Shown: positions 7,154-16,991 of the stretch, one piece after another
Numbering within the stretch: the first letter of the stretch is position 1
Layout: the number at the start of each line of letters is the position of its first letter
Source of the DNA: Piscinibacter sp. HJYY11
Lineage (GTDB): Bacteria; Pseudomonadota; Gammaproteobacteria; Burkholderiales; Burkholderiaceae_C
NCBI RefSeq assembly: GCF_016735515.1
Contig: NZ_JAERQZ010000001.1
Span: 4,204,746-4,268,745 of the forward strand
Direction of reading: 5' to 3'
DNA length: 64,000 nt
Notes under the pieces: generated by a model
Told to the model about the DNA's origin: nothing
Database searches by the model: none
What the model saw: the letters and a program-made list of their open reading frames with translations, nothing else
Program-made: the position numbers and the translations under genes

Positions 7154-8236
7154 ATGAAAACCAGGATCGCACTCGCCTGCGCATCGCTCGCCGCGTCACT
7201 CAGCCAGGTGGCCCACGCGCAGACCCCCGCCGGCGTCACGCTCTACGGCCGCATGGACATGGCCATCGCGTACCAGACGCGCCTTTTCTCAAGCGGCGTC
7301 GTGGTGGGTGGTGGTCGCTGGTACGCCGACAGTGGCGGGAGCAACGGCAGCCGCTGGGGCCTGCGCGGCAGCGAAGACCTGGGCGGCGGCACGCGGGCGC
7401 TCTTCGTGATGGAAAGCGGCCTGCAGGCCGACACCGGCGTCATCGGCCAGGGCGGGCGCATCTTCGGCCGGCAGGTCTACATCGGGCTCGACGGTGGATT
7501 CGGCCGGCTCACGGTGGGCCGCCAGTACACGCCGTGGTTCGACGTGCTCTCCACCTCCGACCCCTTCGGCAACAACCTCGTCGGCAACTCCGGCAACGTG
7601 GCGCATGCCAACCCACGTGCCGACAACGCCATCGTCTACGGCACGCCCAGCGTCGCCGGCCTCACCGCACAGGGCATGCTCGCGCTGGGTGAGCGCAACG
7701 GGTCGAGCGCCGCCGGCCGACAGGTCAACCTCGCGCTCAAGTACCAGCGCGGGCCCCTGTGGATCGGCGCCGCGCATGCGCGCCAGGGCAGCGCCGACGA
7801 GGTGCCGCCCGCGTCGGGCAGCTTCCGCGCGAACGTCACGGCCAGGTTCTCCATCGTCGGCGCGAGCTACGACTTCGGCGTGGTGAAGCTGTTCGGCCAC
7901 TACGCGGTGATGGACGACATGAACCCGACGATCCAGGCCGCGCCCACGCCGGTGGCCGGCGCAGAAGGGTCGAGCTGGCTGCTGGGGGCGAGCGCACCGC
8001 TCTTCGGCGGCAGCCTGATGGCCAGCGTGGTCTCGCTCGACGACCAGCGGGCGCTGGACCGCGATGCGCGCATGCTAGCCGCCGGCTACACCTACCCGTT
8101 GTCGAAGCGCACCATGCTCTACGGTGCCTGGGCCCGCATGATCAACCGCAACGGCGGCACGCTCACGGTCAACACGCCGTCGTACCCGGGCGCGGGCGAA
8201 GTGCAGTTCCAGGCCGGCCTCTCGCACGTGTTCTGA
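7154..8236 (+). CDS. outer-membrane porin (Burkholderiales trimeric type), copy 2
   Basis: The 360-residue protein starts at the ATG preceded by GAGGAGACATCGA. It has a Sec signal peptide (ending VAHAQ), the first strand GVTLYGRMDMAIAYQ, the motif RWGLRGSEDLGGGTRALF and a C-terminal SHVF. It is a paralogue of the porin at 3807-4874 but differs in the loops, which suggests different size or charge selectivity. It follows the OmpA-like gene after 26 bases in the same operon. Two porins in one short operon imply a bulky or unusual solute, although that is inference. Confidence 0.92.
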   Translation: MKTRIALACASLAASLSQVAHAQTPAGVTLYGRMDMAIAYQTRLFSSGVVVGGGRWYADSGGSNGSRWGLRGSEDLGGGTRALFVMESGLQADTGVIGQGGRIFGRQVYIGLDGGFGRLTVGRQYTPWFDVLSTSDPFGNNLVGNSGNVAHANPRADNAIVYGTPSVAGLTAQGMLALGERNGSSAAGRQVNLALKYQRGPLWIGAAHARQGSADEVPPASGSFRANVTARFSIVGASYDFGVVKLFGHYAVMDDMNPTIQAAPTPVAGAEGSSWLLGASAPLFGGSLMASVVSLDDQRALDRDARMLAAGYTYPLSKRTMLYGAWARMINRNGGTLTVNTPSYPGAGEVQFQAGLSHVF

Positions 8237-8328
8237 GGCGGGTGCCGCGAATGGAGGATGGCGCGGCGCAAAGCGCGGAATGAAGATTGCCGCAGGGGAG
8301 GTGGTCCGGTTGTCTTGCGGAGGCCTCT

Positions 8329-8754
8329 ATGCAGACCCTGTCGTCATGTCTCGTGCGTTGCTGCGGTGCAGCGGCCGTGTGGGGGTGCTGGGCCTTGGCC
8401 AGCGCTCAGGTGCCTGACCTCGCCGTCGATCGACAGGGCCGCTCCGTCGTCGACAACTGCGTGAGCACCACCCAGCTCACCTTCAAGCCGGGGGTCAACG
8501 GCTTCATGCTCAACGAGCGCGACGGCGCCGAGGTGGCGGCGGCCATCGTGCGCCGCTACCCGGTGATCGAGCGCGACGGGCTGATGCCGCAGGCCATTGC
8601 GCTGTGGCGGCCGGCGGGGGGCGAGTGGGCCTATGTGACGCTCGGGCAGAAGAAGCACGCGCCGCATGCCACCTGCTACACCGCGACGGTCGATGCGGCC
8701 AAGGTCGATGGCACGCCGACGCTGATCCGCAAGTACTTCAGCCCCGCGCCGTGA
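8329..8754 (+). CDS. small secreted protein of unknown function
   Basis: The 141-residue product starts at the ATG preceded by GCGGAGG. It has a hydrophobic signal peptide (MQTLSSCLVRCCGAAAVWG, cleavage after ASAQ) and a short mature domain with two Cys (in DNCVST and HATCYTA) that could form a disulfide. No family is recognised. It lies 92 bases after the second porin on the same strand and may be the last gene of that operon, or may have its own promoter. The next gene converges on it with a four-base gap. Confidence 0.7.
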   Translation: MQTLSSCLVRCCGAAAVWGCWALASAQVPDLAVDRQGRSVVDNCVSTTQLTFKPGVNGFMLNERDGAEVAAAIVRRYPVIERDGLMPQAIALWRPAGGEWAYVTLGQKKHAPHATCYTATVDAAKVDGTPTLIRKYFSPAP

Positions 8755-8758
8755 CGCC

Positions 8759-9193
8759 TCAGCGCGTGGCGGACTCGCGCTCGGCGCGAGCGCACAGCCG
8801 CGCGATGCGCCAGTGCGCCTGCGCGAGCGCACCGCCCTTGCCGACGCCCCAGCCGACCACCCAGCCGAGCGCCACTTCGGCCACCCAGGCGCCGAGCGCC
8901 GGGATCGACTCGACACCCGCCGGTGGCACGGGGAAGTACATCGCGAGGCCGGTGAACCCCACGGCCGTCCACAGCGCCGCCCAGCCGCCGGTGCGGCGCA
9001 GCTGCCGGTTGATCAGGCGCTCGAAGTGCTCGTTGCGTGCGGAGCGCAGGCCCGGGAGGCGCAGCGCCACGCGCAGGTGCGGCATCGTCCAGCGCTTGCG
9101 GATCGACTGGCGGAAGGCCTGCAGGTCCGCGATCGAATCAAGCGCCAGGGTGCGAGGCGGCGGGATGCGGCGTACCGCGTGCTTGGTGGCCAC
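8759..9193 (-). CDS. small membrane-associated conserved hypothetical protein
   Basis: The 144-residue protein has a basic N-terminal half (residues 1-67, rich in Arg) and two hydrophobic segments, about residues 70-89 and 98-122 (GWVVGWGVGKGG), consistent with a small inner-membrane protein. No motif is recognised. It begins three bases after the stop of the double-TetR regulator and is almost certainly co-transcribed with it. A role linked to that regulator, for example as its target or partner, is only suggested by position. Confidence 0.6.
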   Translation of the reverse strand: MATKHAVRRIPPPRTLALDSIADLQAFRQSIRKRWTMPHLRVALRLPGLRSARNEHFERLINRQLRRTGGWAALWTAVGFTGLAMYFPVPPAGVESIPALGAWVAEVALGWVVGWGVGKGGALAQAHWRIARLCARAERESATR

Positions 9194-9196
9194 CGG

Positions 9197-10474
9197 TCAA
9201 GCGGCCTGGCTCGGTGGGCAGAGGATGCCCAGGAAGATGGGCCGCACGTAGATCTCGGCCACGTTGTCCTGCGTGGCGCTGGGCACCCAGTGCGCGAGGC
9301 TGCCGGCCGAGTTGACGAGGCCGCTGGCCACCTGTGCGGCGATCACGGGGTGCAGCGGGCGGATGGAGCCGTCCATCATGCCGTCGACCACCACGCCGGC
9401 CAGGCGCTCGGTGAGGCGGCTCATGGTGCGGCGCACGTCGCTGCGGCGTGCGGGGTCCGACAGCGCACTCGTCGCGCCCAGGCGCAGCAGCGGGCCCTCG
9501 GGCGACAGCTGGAAGCGCGCGAGCGAACGCGAGATCGCGCAGGCGCGGTCCCAGCCCTTGCCGTCGATGCCCTCGGCCAGGCTCAGCGCGCGGCGGATGA
9601 CGGCGAAGGTGCGCTCGAAGCAGTCGGAGATCAGGTCTTCCTTGTTGTCGTTGTGGTGGTAGAACGACCCTTTTGTCACGTTGAGCTTGGCCGAGATCAT
9701 GTCGACCGAGGCACCGCGGTAGCCCTGCTCGTTGACGAGAAACGATGCCGCGCGCAGGAAGGCTTCGGAGGTGGCGTCGTCGTTGACGGTGAGGCGCCAT
9801 TCGCGCTCGGCCTGCGAGGGCGCCCACACCGAGCCGGGGCCTGCGCTGCCGCGGATCACGATGTCGCTCACGCGGTCGGCGATGTGGGCGTATTCGTCGG
9901 TCTCGTAGCGGTCGATCCAGCCGCGCACCCAGTGGGCCACCGACAGCAGCATGTAGGTGCGTGCGGCGAGGTCGGCACGGCCGAGCTGCGCGGTCTGCGG
10001 CGTGCGCATCAGCTCGCGCAGGCGGCGGAACATGTCGTTGTAGGCGTCGGAGACGACCTCGAAATGCGGGCTCGGCAGCGCTCGCATGTCGTTGAACTGC
10101 ATCAGCGGTGCATGCGCGCCGCGGTCGATGTCGGCGAAGAGGGCCGCCTGCAGGCGGAAGAACTCGTGCACGCGCGCCTCGATGCCGCTCTTGGCCGAGG
10201 CCTGGTCGATGATGTCGCGGAAGACCTCGATCGCGCGCAGGAAGCAGGCGGTCGCCAGGTCTTCCTTCTTGCGGTAGTAGTAGGTCACGCTGTTGGTGAC
10301 CAGGCCCACGCTCGCGGCGATGTCGGCAAGCGTGGCGCCCTTCACCCCGTGCTGGTTGAAGAGCGCGGCAGCGGCACTGAGGATGGCTTCGCGCTTCTCC
10401 TGGAAGCGCTGCGTCTGGGCAGGGAGCGTCGCGGACATCGGCGAAGAGGAGGAAGGGGACTTGCGTGCAGCCAT
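9197..10474 (-). CDS. TetR-family regulator with two DNA-binding domains in one chain
   Basis: The 425-residue protein is about twice the normal TetR length. It contains two TetR_N helix-turn-helix domains: residues about 26-72 (TLADIAASVGLVTNSVTYYY) and about 235-283 (SVDMISAKLNVTKGSFYHH), each followed by a helical ligand/dimerisation region. This looks like an internal duplication or fusion of two TetR genes, with clear divergence between the halves. It lies 58 bases downstream of the peptide-type ABC operon on the same strand and upstream of a small membrane protein. A small dyad GGATTATCC at 10490-10498 lies just upstream of its start codon and could be an autoregulatory site. Ligand and targets are unknown. 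Confidence 0.9.
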   Translation of the reverse strand: MAARKSPSSSSPMSATLPAQTQRFQEKREAILSAAAALFNQHGVKGATLADIAASVGLVTNSVTYYYRKKEDLATACFLRAIEVFRDIIDQASAKSGIEARVHEFFRLQAALFADIDRGAHAPLMQFNDMRALPSPHFEVVSDAYNDMFRRLRELMRTPQTAQLGRADLAARTYMLLSVAHWVRGWIDRYETDEYAHIADRVSDIVIRGSAGPGSVWAPSQAEREWRLTVNDDATSEAFLRAASFLVNEQGYRGASVDMISAKLNVTKGSFYHHNDNKEDLISDCFERTFAVIRRALSLAEGIDGKGWDRACAISRSLARFQLSPEGPLLRLGATSALSDPARRSDVRRTMSRLTERLAGVVVDGMMDGSIRPLHPVIAAQVASGLVNSAGSLAHWVPSATQDNVAEIYVRPIFLGILCPPSQAA

Positions 10475-10532
10475 GTAGCGGCGAGGCGTGGATTATCCGC
10501 CAGCCCCCTCCCGTTGTTCCGCGTGGCGCAAC

Positions 10533-11569
<1,037 letters not shown>

Positions 11570-11573
<4 letters not shown>

Positions 11574-12580
11574 GGGTTCACGGCTTCCGGGCGGGCAGGA
11601 GAGAGGGCGGGCAGGTCGCGTATGCAGGCCATGATGTGGTCGGTGCCGACCGGGCGCAGCTGGGGGCGCTGCTGCTGGCATTCGGCGATGGCGAAGCGGC
11701 AGCGGGGGGCGAAGGCACAGCCGGGCGGCAGGCGCGTGAGGTCGGGCGGCGAGCCTTCGATGGGCACGAGGCGCTGCGACGAATCGCCATCGAGCCGCGG
11801 CACCGAGGCCAGCAGGCCGCGGGTGTAGGGGTGGCTCGGGTTCTTGTAGATGTTGCGCGCGGACGATTGCTCGACGATGCGCCCGCCGTACATCACCGCC
11901 ACGCGGTCGGCATAACGCGCGACCACGCCGAGGTCGTGCGTGATGAGGATGAGCGAGGCCTGCGTCTCGCGGCACAGCTCCTTCAGCAGGTCGAGCACCT
12001 GGGCCTGCACCGTCACGTCGAGCGCGGTGGTGGGCTCGTCGGCGATGATGAGCCGCGGCTTGCAGGCGAGCGCCATCGCGATCATGGCGCGCTGGCGTTG
12101 CCCGCCCGAGAACTGGTGCGGGTAGGCGCTGGCCTTCGACGCGGCATCGGGGATGCGCACCTTGGCCAGCAGCTCGCCGGCGGTCTGGAGCGCCTTGTCC
12201 CACGCGGTGCCGCGGTGCAGGTTCATCGGCTCGGCGATCTGCTTGCCCACCGTGATGGTGGGGTTCAGCGAGGTCATGGGCTCCTGGAAGATCATCGCGA
12301 TGCGGTCACCCCGCACCTTGCGGATGTCCTCGTCGCTCATCTTCACCAGGTCCTTGCCTTCGAAGAGGATCTGGCCGCTCTCGATGCGCCCCGGCGGGTT
12401 GGGGATGAGCCGCAGCAGGGACAAGGCGGTCACGCTCTTGCCCGAGCCCGACTCGCCCACGATGGCGAGCGTCTCGCCCGGGGCGACGTCGAAGGAGACG
12501 TTGTCGACCGCGGTCACCTCGCCACGCTCGGTGCGAAAGCGCGTGGTGAGGTTGCGGACTTGGAGCAGGGGTTCGGTCAA
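11570..12580 (-). CDS. peptide/nickel-type ABC transporter ATP-binding protein (DppD/OppD family)
   Basis: The 336-residue protein has Walker A ([12 protein letters not shown]), the signature [15 protein letters not shown], Walker B ([12 protein letters not shown]) and the oligopeptide C-terminal motif [14 protein letters not shown]. It is the first ATPase of the heterodimer with the downstream DppF-like protein. The gene starts 20 bases after the first of the two binding-protein genes (reading along the minus strand). Substrate class (peptides, opines, glycosides or others) cannot be decided from the ATPase. Confidence 0.93.
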
Positions 12581-12599
12581 TTGCGTTCCTTTGGAGGCA

Positions 12600-14294
12600 T
12601 CACTTGCCCAGCTTCTTCTTCAGGTCCTGGTCGATCCAGATGCGTGAATAGATCGGCCAGGGGCGCACCGCGCCTGCGCGCAGCTCGCCGTCGTAGTTCT
12701 TGACCCACGGCCACCAGGCCACGTGGTTGTAGGGCGTGGGCAGCCAGACGTACGGTGCCTTCTCGAGGATCTCGCGCGTCATCACCTTGAGCATGATCTG
12801 GCGCTTGCCTTCGTCACGCTCGAGCAGCACATCGTCCATCTTCTTCTCGAAGGCGGGGTCGTTCCACTGCGACGGGTTCCAGACCTGACCCTTGACGAAG
12901 TTCTTGCGGATCGAGGTCGTGGGGTTGGTGTGGCCGTTGTCCATCAGGTACAGCGGCGCGTTGGTGCGCGTGGTCATCGCCGACAGGAAGGCCGGGTACT
13001 CCATCGGCTGGATCTCGAGCTTGACGCCGATCTTGTCGTAGTACGACGCCAGCATCTGCACCAGGTCGGCATGCGTGCCGTTGACCGCGTTGTATTGCAC
13101 CTTGAAGCTGAAGCCGTTGGGGTAGCCCGCCTCGGCGAGCAGCTGCTTGGCCTTGGCCGGGTTGTAGGTGTAGAGCTCCTGCACCGCCTGCGGCATGGCG
13201 GTGAGCGGCTCGAAGTAGCCCACGTAGTCGGGGTGCATCGGGAAGCCGAAGACCTCGGCGTGGCCGCTGTAGATTGACTTGATGATGGCCTGCCGATCGA
13301 CGGCCATGTTCATCGCGCGGCGCACGCGGATGTCGTCGAAGGGCTTCACGTCGACGCGCATGGCCATGTAGGTGCCGGCCATGGCCAGCGTGCGCGACCA
13401 CTTGAGCTGCGGCGCCTGCTTCTTCAGGTCTTCCACCTCGCTCGCGCGAATCACTTCCAGGATGTCGAGCTTGCCGGTGCGCAGCAGCGAGTAGCGCGTG
13501 GCCTCGTCCTTGATGGTGCGGTAGGTGATCTTGTCGACGAAGGGCAGCTTGTACTCCTGGCCGCCGATCTTTTCCTTGTCCCAGTAGTTGGGGTTCTTGA
13601 CGTAGGTGTTGGAGTTGCCGGCCTGGAAGTCCTGCAGCAGGTAGGGCCCGGTGCCGTTGACGTTCTTCCAGTTGGAGGCGCCAGCGTCGACCACTTCCTT
13701 CGGCACGATGGCGGAGTAGTAGCCCCAGCCCCAGCGGTAGTCCCACTCGGCGTTGTAGTTCTTGAAGGTGAAGAGCACGGTGTGCTTGTCGGTGGCTTCG
13801 ACCTTGGCCATGTGGTCGAGGTACTCGGGCACCTTCTTCGGGCTCTTCTCCTGGCGGGTGAAGGCGTAGACCACGTCGTCGGCGACGAACTCGCGCGCCT
13901 TCATCACGCCGGGCTTCTCGGGGTACATGATCCCCTTGCGCAGCTTGACCTCGAGCTTGAGCGGGTCGATCCACTTCCAGGTCTCGGCCAGCTCGCCGCG
14001 GATGGCGTCGCTCGGCAGCCAGGCATCGGCCACGAAGCGGTGCTTGCCGCCGTTCTTGACCGACTTGGACAGGTCACCGGCCCACAGCACCTCGTACTGG
14101 CCGCCGGCGTCGTGGTTGATCTTCCAGTTGTAGTCGGCCGGGTCCCAGGAGAGGGCGGAGATGCCCACGTAGACGGTGCCCAGCCGCAGCTCGCCGCCGT
14201 ATTGCGGCTTGCCTTGGGCGAAGGCGGCGGCAGGCGCCACGGCGATGGCGGCCGCGAGGGCGCATGCATGCAAGCAACTGCTGAACGTCTTCAT
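12600..14294 (-). CDS. ABC transporter periplasmic substrate-binding protein (peptide type), copy 1
   Basis: The 564-residue family 5 binding protein has a Sec signal peptide (ending AAAFAQ) and the mature start GKPQYGGELRLG. It contains conserved IRGELAETWKW, TGPYLLQDF and KPFDDIRVRRAMNMAVDR segments. There is no lipobox, so it is a soluble periplasmic receptor. A paralogue lies immediately upstream (14335-16050); both share the closing pattern RIW(I/V)DQ(D/E)LKKK(L/M)GK, which indicates a tandem duplication. Two receptors feeding one permease would widen or switch ligand specificity. The predicted ligand is a peptide-like or other large polar compound. Confidence 0.92.
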   Translation of the reverse strand: MKTFSSCLHACALAAAIAVAPAAAFAQGKPQYGGELRLGTVYVGISALSWDPADYNWKINHDAGGQYEVLWAGDLSKSVKNGGKHRFVADAWLPSDAIRGELAETWKWIDPLKLEVKLRKGIMYPEKPGVMKAREFVADDVVYAFTRQEKSPKKVPEYLDHMAKVEATDKHTVLFTFKNYNAEWDYRWGWGYYSAIVPKEVVDAGASNWKNVNGTGPYLLQDFQAGNSNTYVKNPNYWDKEKIGGQEYKLPFVDKITYRTIKDEATRYSLLRTGKLDILEVIRASEVEDLKKQAPQLKWSRTLAMAGTYMAMRVDVKPFDDIRVRRAMNMAVDRQAIIKSIYSGHAEVFGFPMHPDYVGYFEPLTAMPQAVQELYTYNPAKAKQLLAEAGYPNGFSFKVQYNAVNGTHADLVQMLASYYDKIGVKLEIQPMEYPAFLSAMTTRTNAPLYLMDNGHTNPTTSIRKNFVKGQVWNPSQWNDPAFEKKMDDVLLERDEGKRQIMLKVMTREILEKAPYVWLPTPYNHVAWWPWVKNYDGELRAGAVRPWPIYSRIWIDQDLKKKLGK

Positions 14295-14334
14295 GGGGCT
14301 CGTCTCCTGTTGAAGTGGAAGGGAGGGATGGGTC

Positions 14335-16050
14335 CTACTTGCCCATCTTTTTCTTGAGTTCCTGGTCCACCCAGATGCGGGCGTGGATCGGGCCGGGGCG
14401 GTCGGCGCCTGCGCGCAGCTCGCCGCCGTAGTTCTTCACCCACGGCCACCAGCCGGTGTAGACGTAGGGCGAGGGCAGGAAGAGGGCCGGCGCCTGCGCG
14501 AGGATGATCCGCGTCATCTGCCGCACCTTGACCTGGCGCACGCGCTCGTCGGGCTCGGCGAGCACCTCGCTCATCATCTTCTCGATGGTCGGGTCGTAGA
14601 ACTGCGACGGGTTCCACATCTGGCCCTTGACGAAGCTCTTGCGCAGCGCGGTCGTCGGGTTGGTGTGGCCGAGGAACATGAAGTAGCCCGGGGCGTTCTT
14701 CCTGGTCGTCATGGCCGAGAGATACGCGCCGTAGTCGAGCGTCTCGATCTCCATCGTGACCCCCACCTTCTGCAGGTAGGCGGCGATCAGGGCCAGGAGG
14801 TCGGCGTCGGTGCTGCTGCTGGAGGTCTGCACCTTGAAGCTGAAGCCCTTGGCGAGGCCCGCTTCGGCGAGCAGCTGCTTGGCCCTGGCCGGGTTGAAGG
14901 TGTAGAGCTCCTTGATCTCGGGCGGCATGCTGTCCAGCGGCTCGTAGTACCCGGTGTAGTTCATGTGCATCGGGTAATTGAGCATCTCGGCATTGCCGCC
15001 GAAGTAGCTCTTGATGATGGCCTGCTTGTCGACCGCCATGTTGAGCGCACGGCGCACGCGGATGTCGTCGAACGGCTTGGTGTCCATGCGCAGCGCGATG
15101 AAGTTGCCGCCGTTGGCGAGGTACTTGTTCCACTTGATCTGCGGTGCCGAGCGCTTGAGCTCTTCCACCGCGCTCCAGCGCACGGCCTCGAGCACGTCGA
15201 GCTTGCCGGTGCGCAGCGCCGTCAGGAACGTGGCTTCGTCCTTGATGTAGCGGTAGGTGATCTTGTCGACGAAGGGCAGCTTGTAGTCGGTGCCGCCGAT
15301 CTTTTCCTTGCCCCAGTAGTTCGGGTTCTTGTTGAACGAGAGCGACGCGCTCTGCGTGTAGCTGTCGAACATGAAGGGGCCGGTGCCGTTCAGGTTCTTC
15401 CAGTCCTTGGCGCCGGCGGCTGCCACTTCCTTCGGCACGATGGCCGAGTAGTAGCCCCAGCCGAAGCGGTAGTCCCACTCGGCGTTGTATTCCTTGAAGT
15501 GGAAGGTGACGGTGTACTTGTCGTTCGCCTCGACCTTGGTCAGGTGGTCGAAGTAGCCGGGGATCTTCTTCGGGCTCTTGCTGAGGCGGTCGTAGCTCCC
15601 GACCACGTCTTCAGACGTCAGCTCGCGGGCCTCCATCACGCCGGGCCGGGCCGGGAACATCACGCCCTTGCGCAGCTGGACCACCACGCGCAGCGGGTTC
15701 TGCTCCATCTTCCAGCTCTCGGCCAGCTCGCCGCGCAGCGCGTCGGGCGGCAGCCACGCGTCAGGGCTGAAGGAGTACTTGCCACCGTTCCGCTTGGACT
15801 TGCTCAGGTCGGCGGCAAAGAGCTGCTCGTAGACGAGGCCGGTGTCCTGGTTGTGCTTCCACGCCCAGTCGACGTGGTCGGACGAGAGCGGCGAGACCGT
15901 GACGTACACGTTGCCGATGTTGAGCTGGCCGCCGTACTGCGGCTTCTCGGCTTGGCCCAGGGCGGCCGGGGACGCGAGCGACAGGGCCGCGGGAGCGATC
16001 GCCAGGGAAGCGATGGCGCGCAGCTGCCGCGCCAAGGTCGTGAGGTGCAT
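14335..16050 (-). CDS. ABC transporter periplasmic substrate-binding protein (peptide type), copy 2
   Basis: The 571-residue paralogue of the neighbouring receptor starts at 16050 (MHLTTLARQLRAIAS, preceded by AGGAAT), with a signal peptide ending ALGQA and mature start EKPQYGGQLNIG. It shares LRGELAESWKME, KPFDDIRVRRALNMAVDK and the C-terminal RIWVDQELKKKMGK with copy 1. Longer open frames upstream on this strand belong to the permease in another frame, so the start is placed at the signal peptide. It lies 35 bases after the DppC-like permease gene. Divergence in the central ligand-binding region suggests a related but different ligand. Confidence 0.92.
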   Translation of the reverse strand: MHLTTLARQLRAIASLAIAPAALSLASPAALGQAEKPQYGGQLNIGNVYVTVSPLSSDHVDWAWKHNQDTGLVYEQLFAADLSKSKRNGGKYSFSPDAWLPPDALRGELAESWKMEQNPLRVVVQLRKGVMFPARPGVMEARELTSEDVVGSYDRLSKSPKKIPGYFDHLTKVEANDKYTVTFHFKEYNAEWDYRFGWGYYSAIVPKEVAAAGAKDWKNLNGTGPFMFDSYTQSASLSFNKNPNYWGKEKIGGTDYKLPFVDKITYRYIKDEATFLTALRTGKLDVLEAVRWSAVEELKRSAPQIKWNKYLANGGNFIALRMDTKPFDDIRVRRALNMAVDKQAIIKSYFGGNAEMLNYPMHMNYTGYYEPLDSMPPEIKELYTFNPARAKQLLAEAGLAKGFSFKVQTSSSSTDADLLALIAAYLQKVGVTMEIETLDYGAYLSAMTTRKNAPGYFMFLGHTNPTTALRKSFVKGQMWNPSQFYDPTIEKMMSEVLAEPDERVRQVKVRQMTRIILAQAPALFLPSPYVYTGWWPWVKNYGGELRAGADRPGPIHARIWVDQELKKKMGK

Positions 16051-16085
16051 GAAATTCCTGTTGAGAGAGAAAGACGGGACAGGGG

Positions 16086-16991
16086 TCAGCGCGAGCCACG
16101 CATGCGCGGGTCGAGCAGGTCGCGCAGGGCATCGCCGAACACGTTGGTCGCGTAGACCATGACGGTCAGGCACAGGCCCGGTGCGAGGGCCAGCCAGGGG
16201 CCCTGGAACATGTAGGTGCGGCCGCTGCCGGAGAGCATGCCGCCCCAGGTGGGCGCCGGCGGCGGCACGCCGAGGCCGAGGAAGGCGAGGCCCGATTCGG
16301 CCAGGATCACCGTGCCCACGCGCGTCGTGAAGATCACGATCACCACCGGCATCACGTTGGGCAGGATGTGCTTCCACAGGATGCGCAGCGACGAGGCACC
16401 GAGCGATTGCGCGGCATGCACGTACATGTTTTCGCGCACGGCGACCACCGCGCTGCGCACGATGCGCGAGCCGTCGATGCCGAGCAGCACGCCGAGCGTG
16501 ATGATGGTCTGCGTCATGCCGGGGCCGAACACCGAGACCACGACGATCAGGATGATGAGGCCGGGGAAGCTCATCCACGCGTCGACGAAGCGCTGCATCA
16601 CCATGTCGAAGCGACCGCCCCAGTAGCCGCTGGTCACGCCGATGAGGATCGAGATGACAGTCGACAGCAGCGCGGCCGAGCAGCCGATGATCACCGACAG
16701 CCGCGCACCATAGATGCAGCGCGACATGACGTCGCGGCCGAGGTTGTCGGTGCCGAACCAGTGCGACCACGACGGCGCCTGCAGGCGCTCGAGCATGTTG
16801 ATCTCGTTGTAGCCGTAGGGCGCGAAGAACTCGGCGAAGAGGCCGACGACGAGCATGAAGAGCAGCACCACGCCGCCGGTGGCGCCGAGGGGCTTCTGCT
16901 TGAAGAGGCGCTTGATCACGCTGCGCGAGGGCGCGCGTGGCGGCACCGCCACCGGTGCCGCCGCAGCGTTGGTTTCAATGACGGCAGCCAT
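16086..16991 (-). CDS. ABC transporter permease (DppC/OppC family)
   Basis: The 301-residue inner-membrane permease has a polar N-terminal leader, a first membrane segment (about residues 38-58), the DppC hallmark HWFGTDNLGRDVMSRCIYGA and the cytoplasmic ATPase-docking loop around AAQSLGASSLRILWKHILPN. Its start codon overlaps the stop of the DppB-like gene (TGATG). The two permeases form the heterodimeric channel. Length and topology are typical. Confidence 0.93.
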   Translation of the reverse strand: MAAVIETNAAAAPVAVPPRAPSRSVIKRLFKQKPLGATGGVVLLFMLVVGLFAEFFAPYGYNEINMLERLQAPSWSHWFGTDNLGRDVMSRCIYGARLSVIIGCSAALLSTVISILIGVTSGYWGGRFDMVMQRFVDAWMSFPGLIILIVVVSVFGPGMTQTIITLGVLLGIDGSRIVRSAVVAVRENMYVHAAQSLGASSLRILWKHILPNVMPVVIVIFTTRVGTVILAESGLAFLGLGVPPPAPTWGGMLSGSGRTYMFQGPWLALAPGLCLTVMVYATNVFGDALRDLLDPRMRGSR

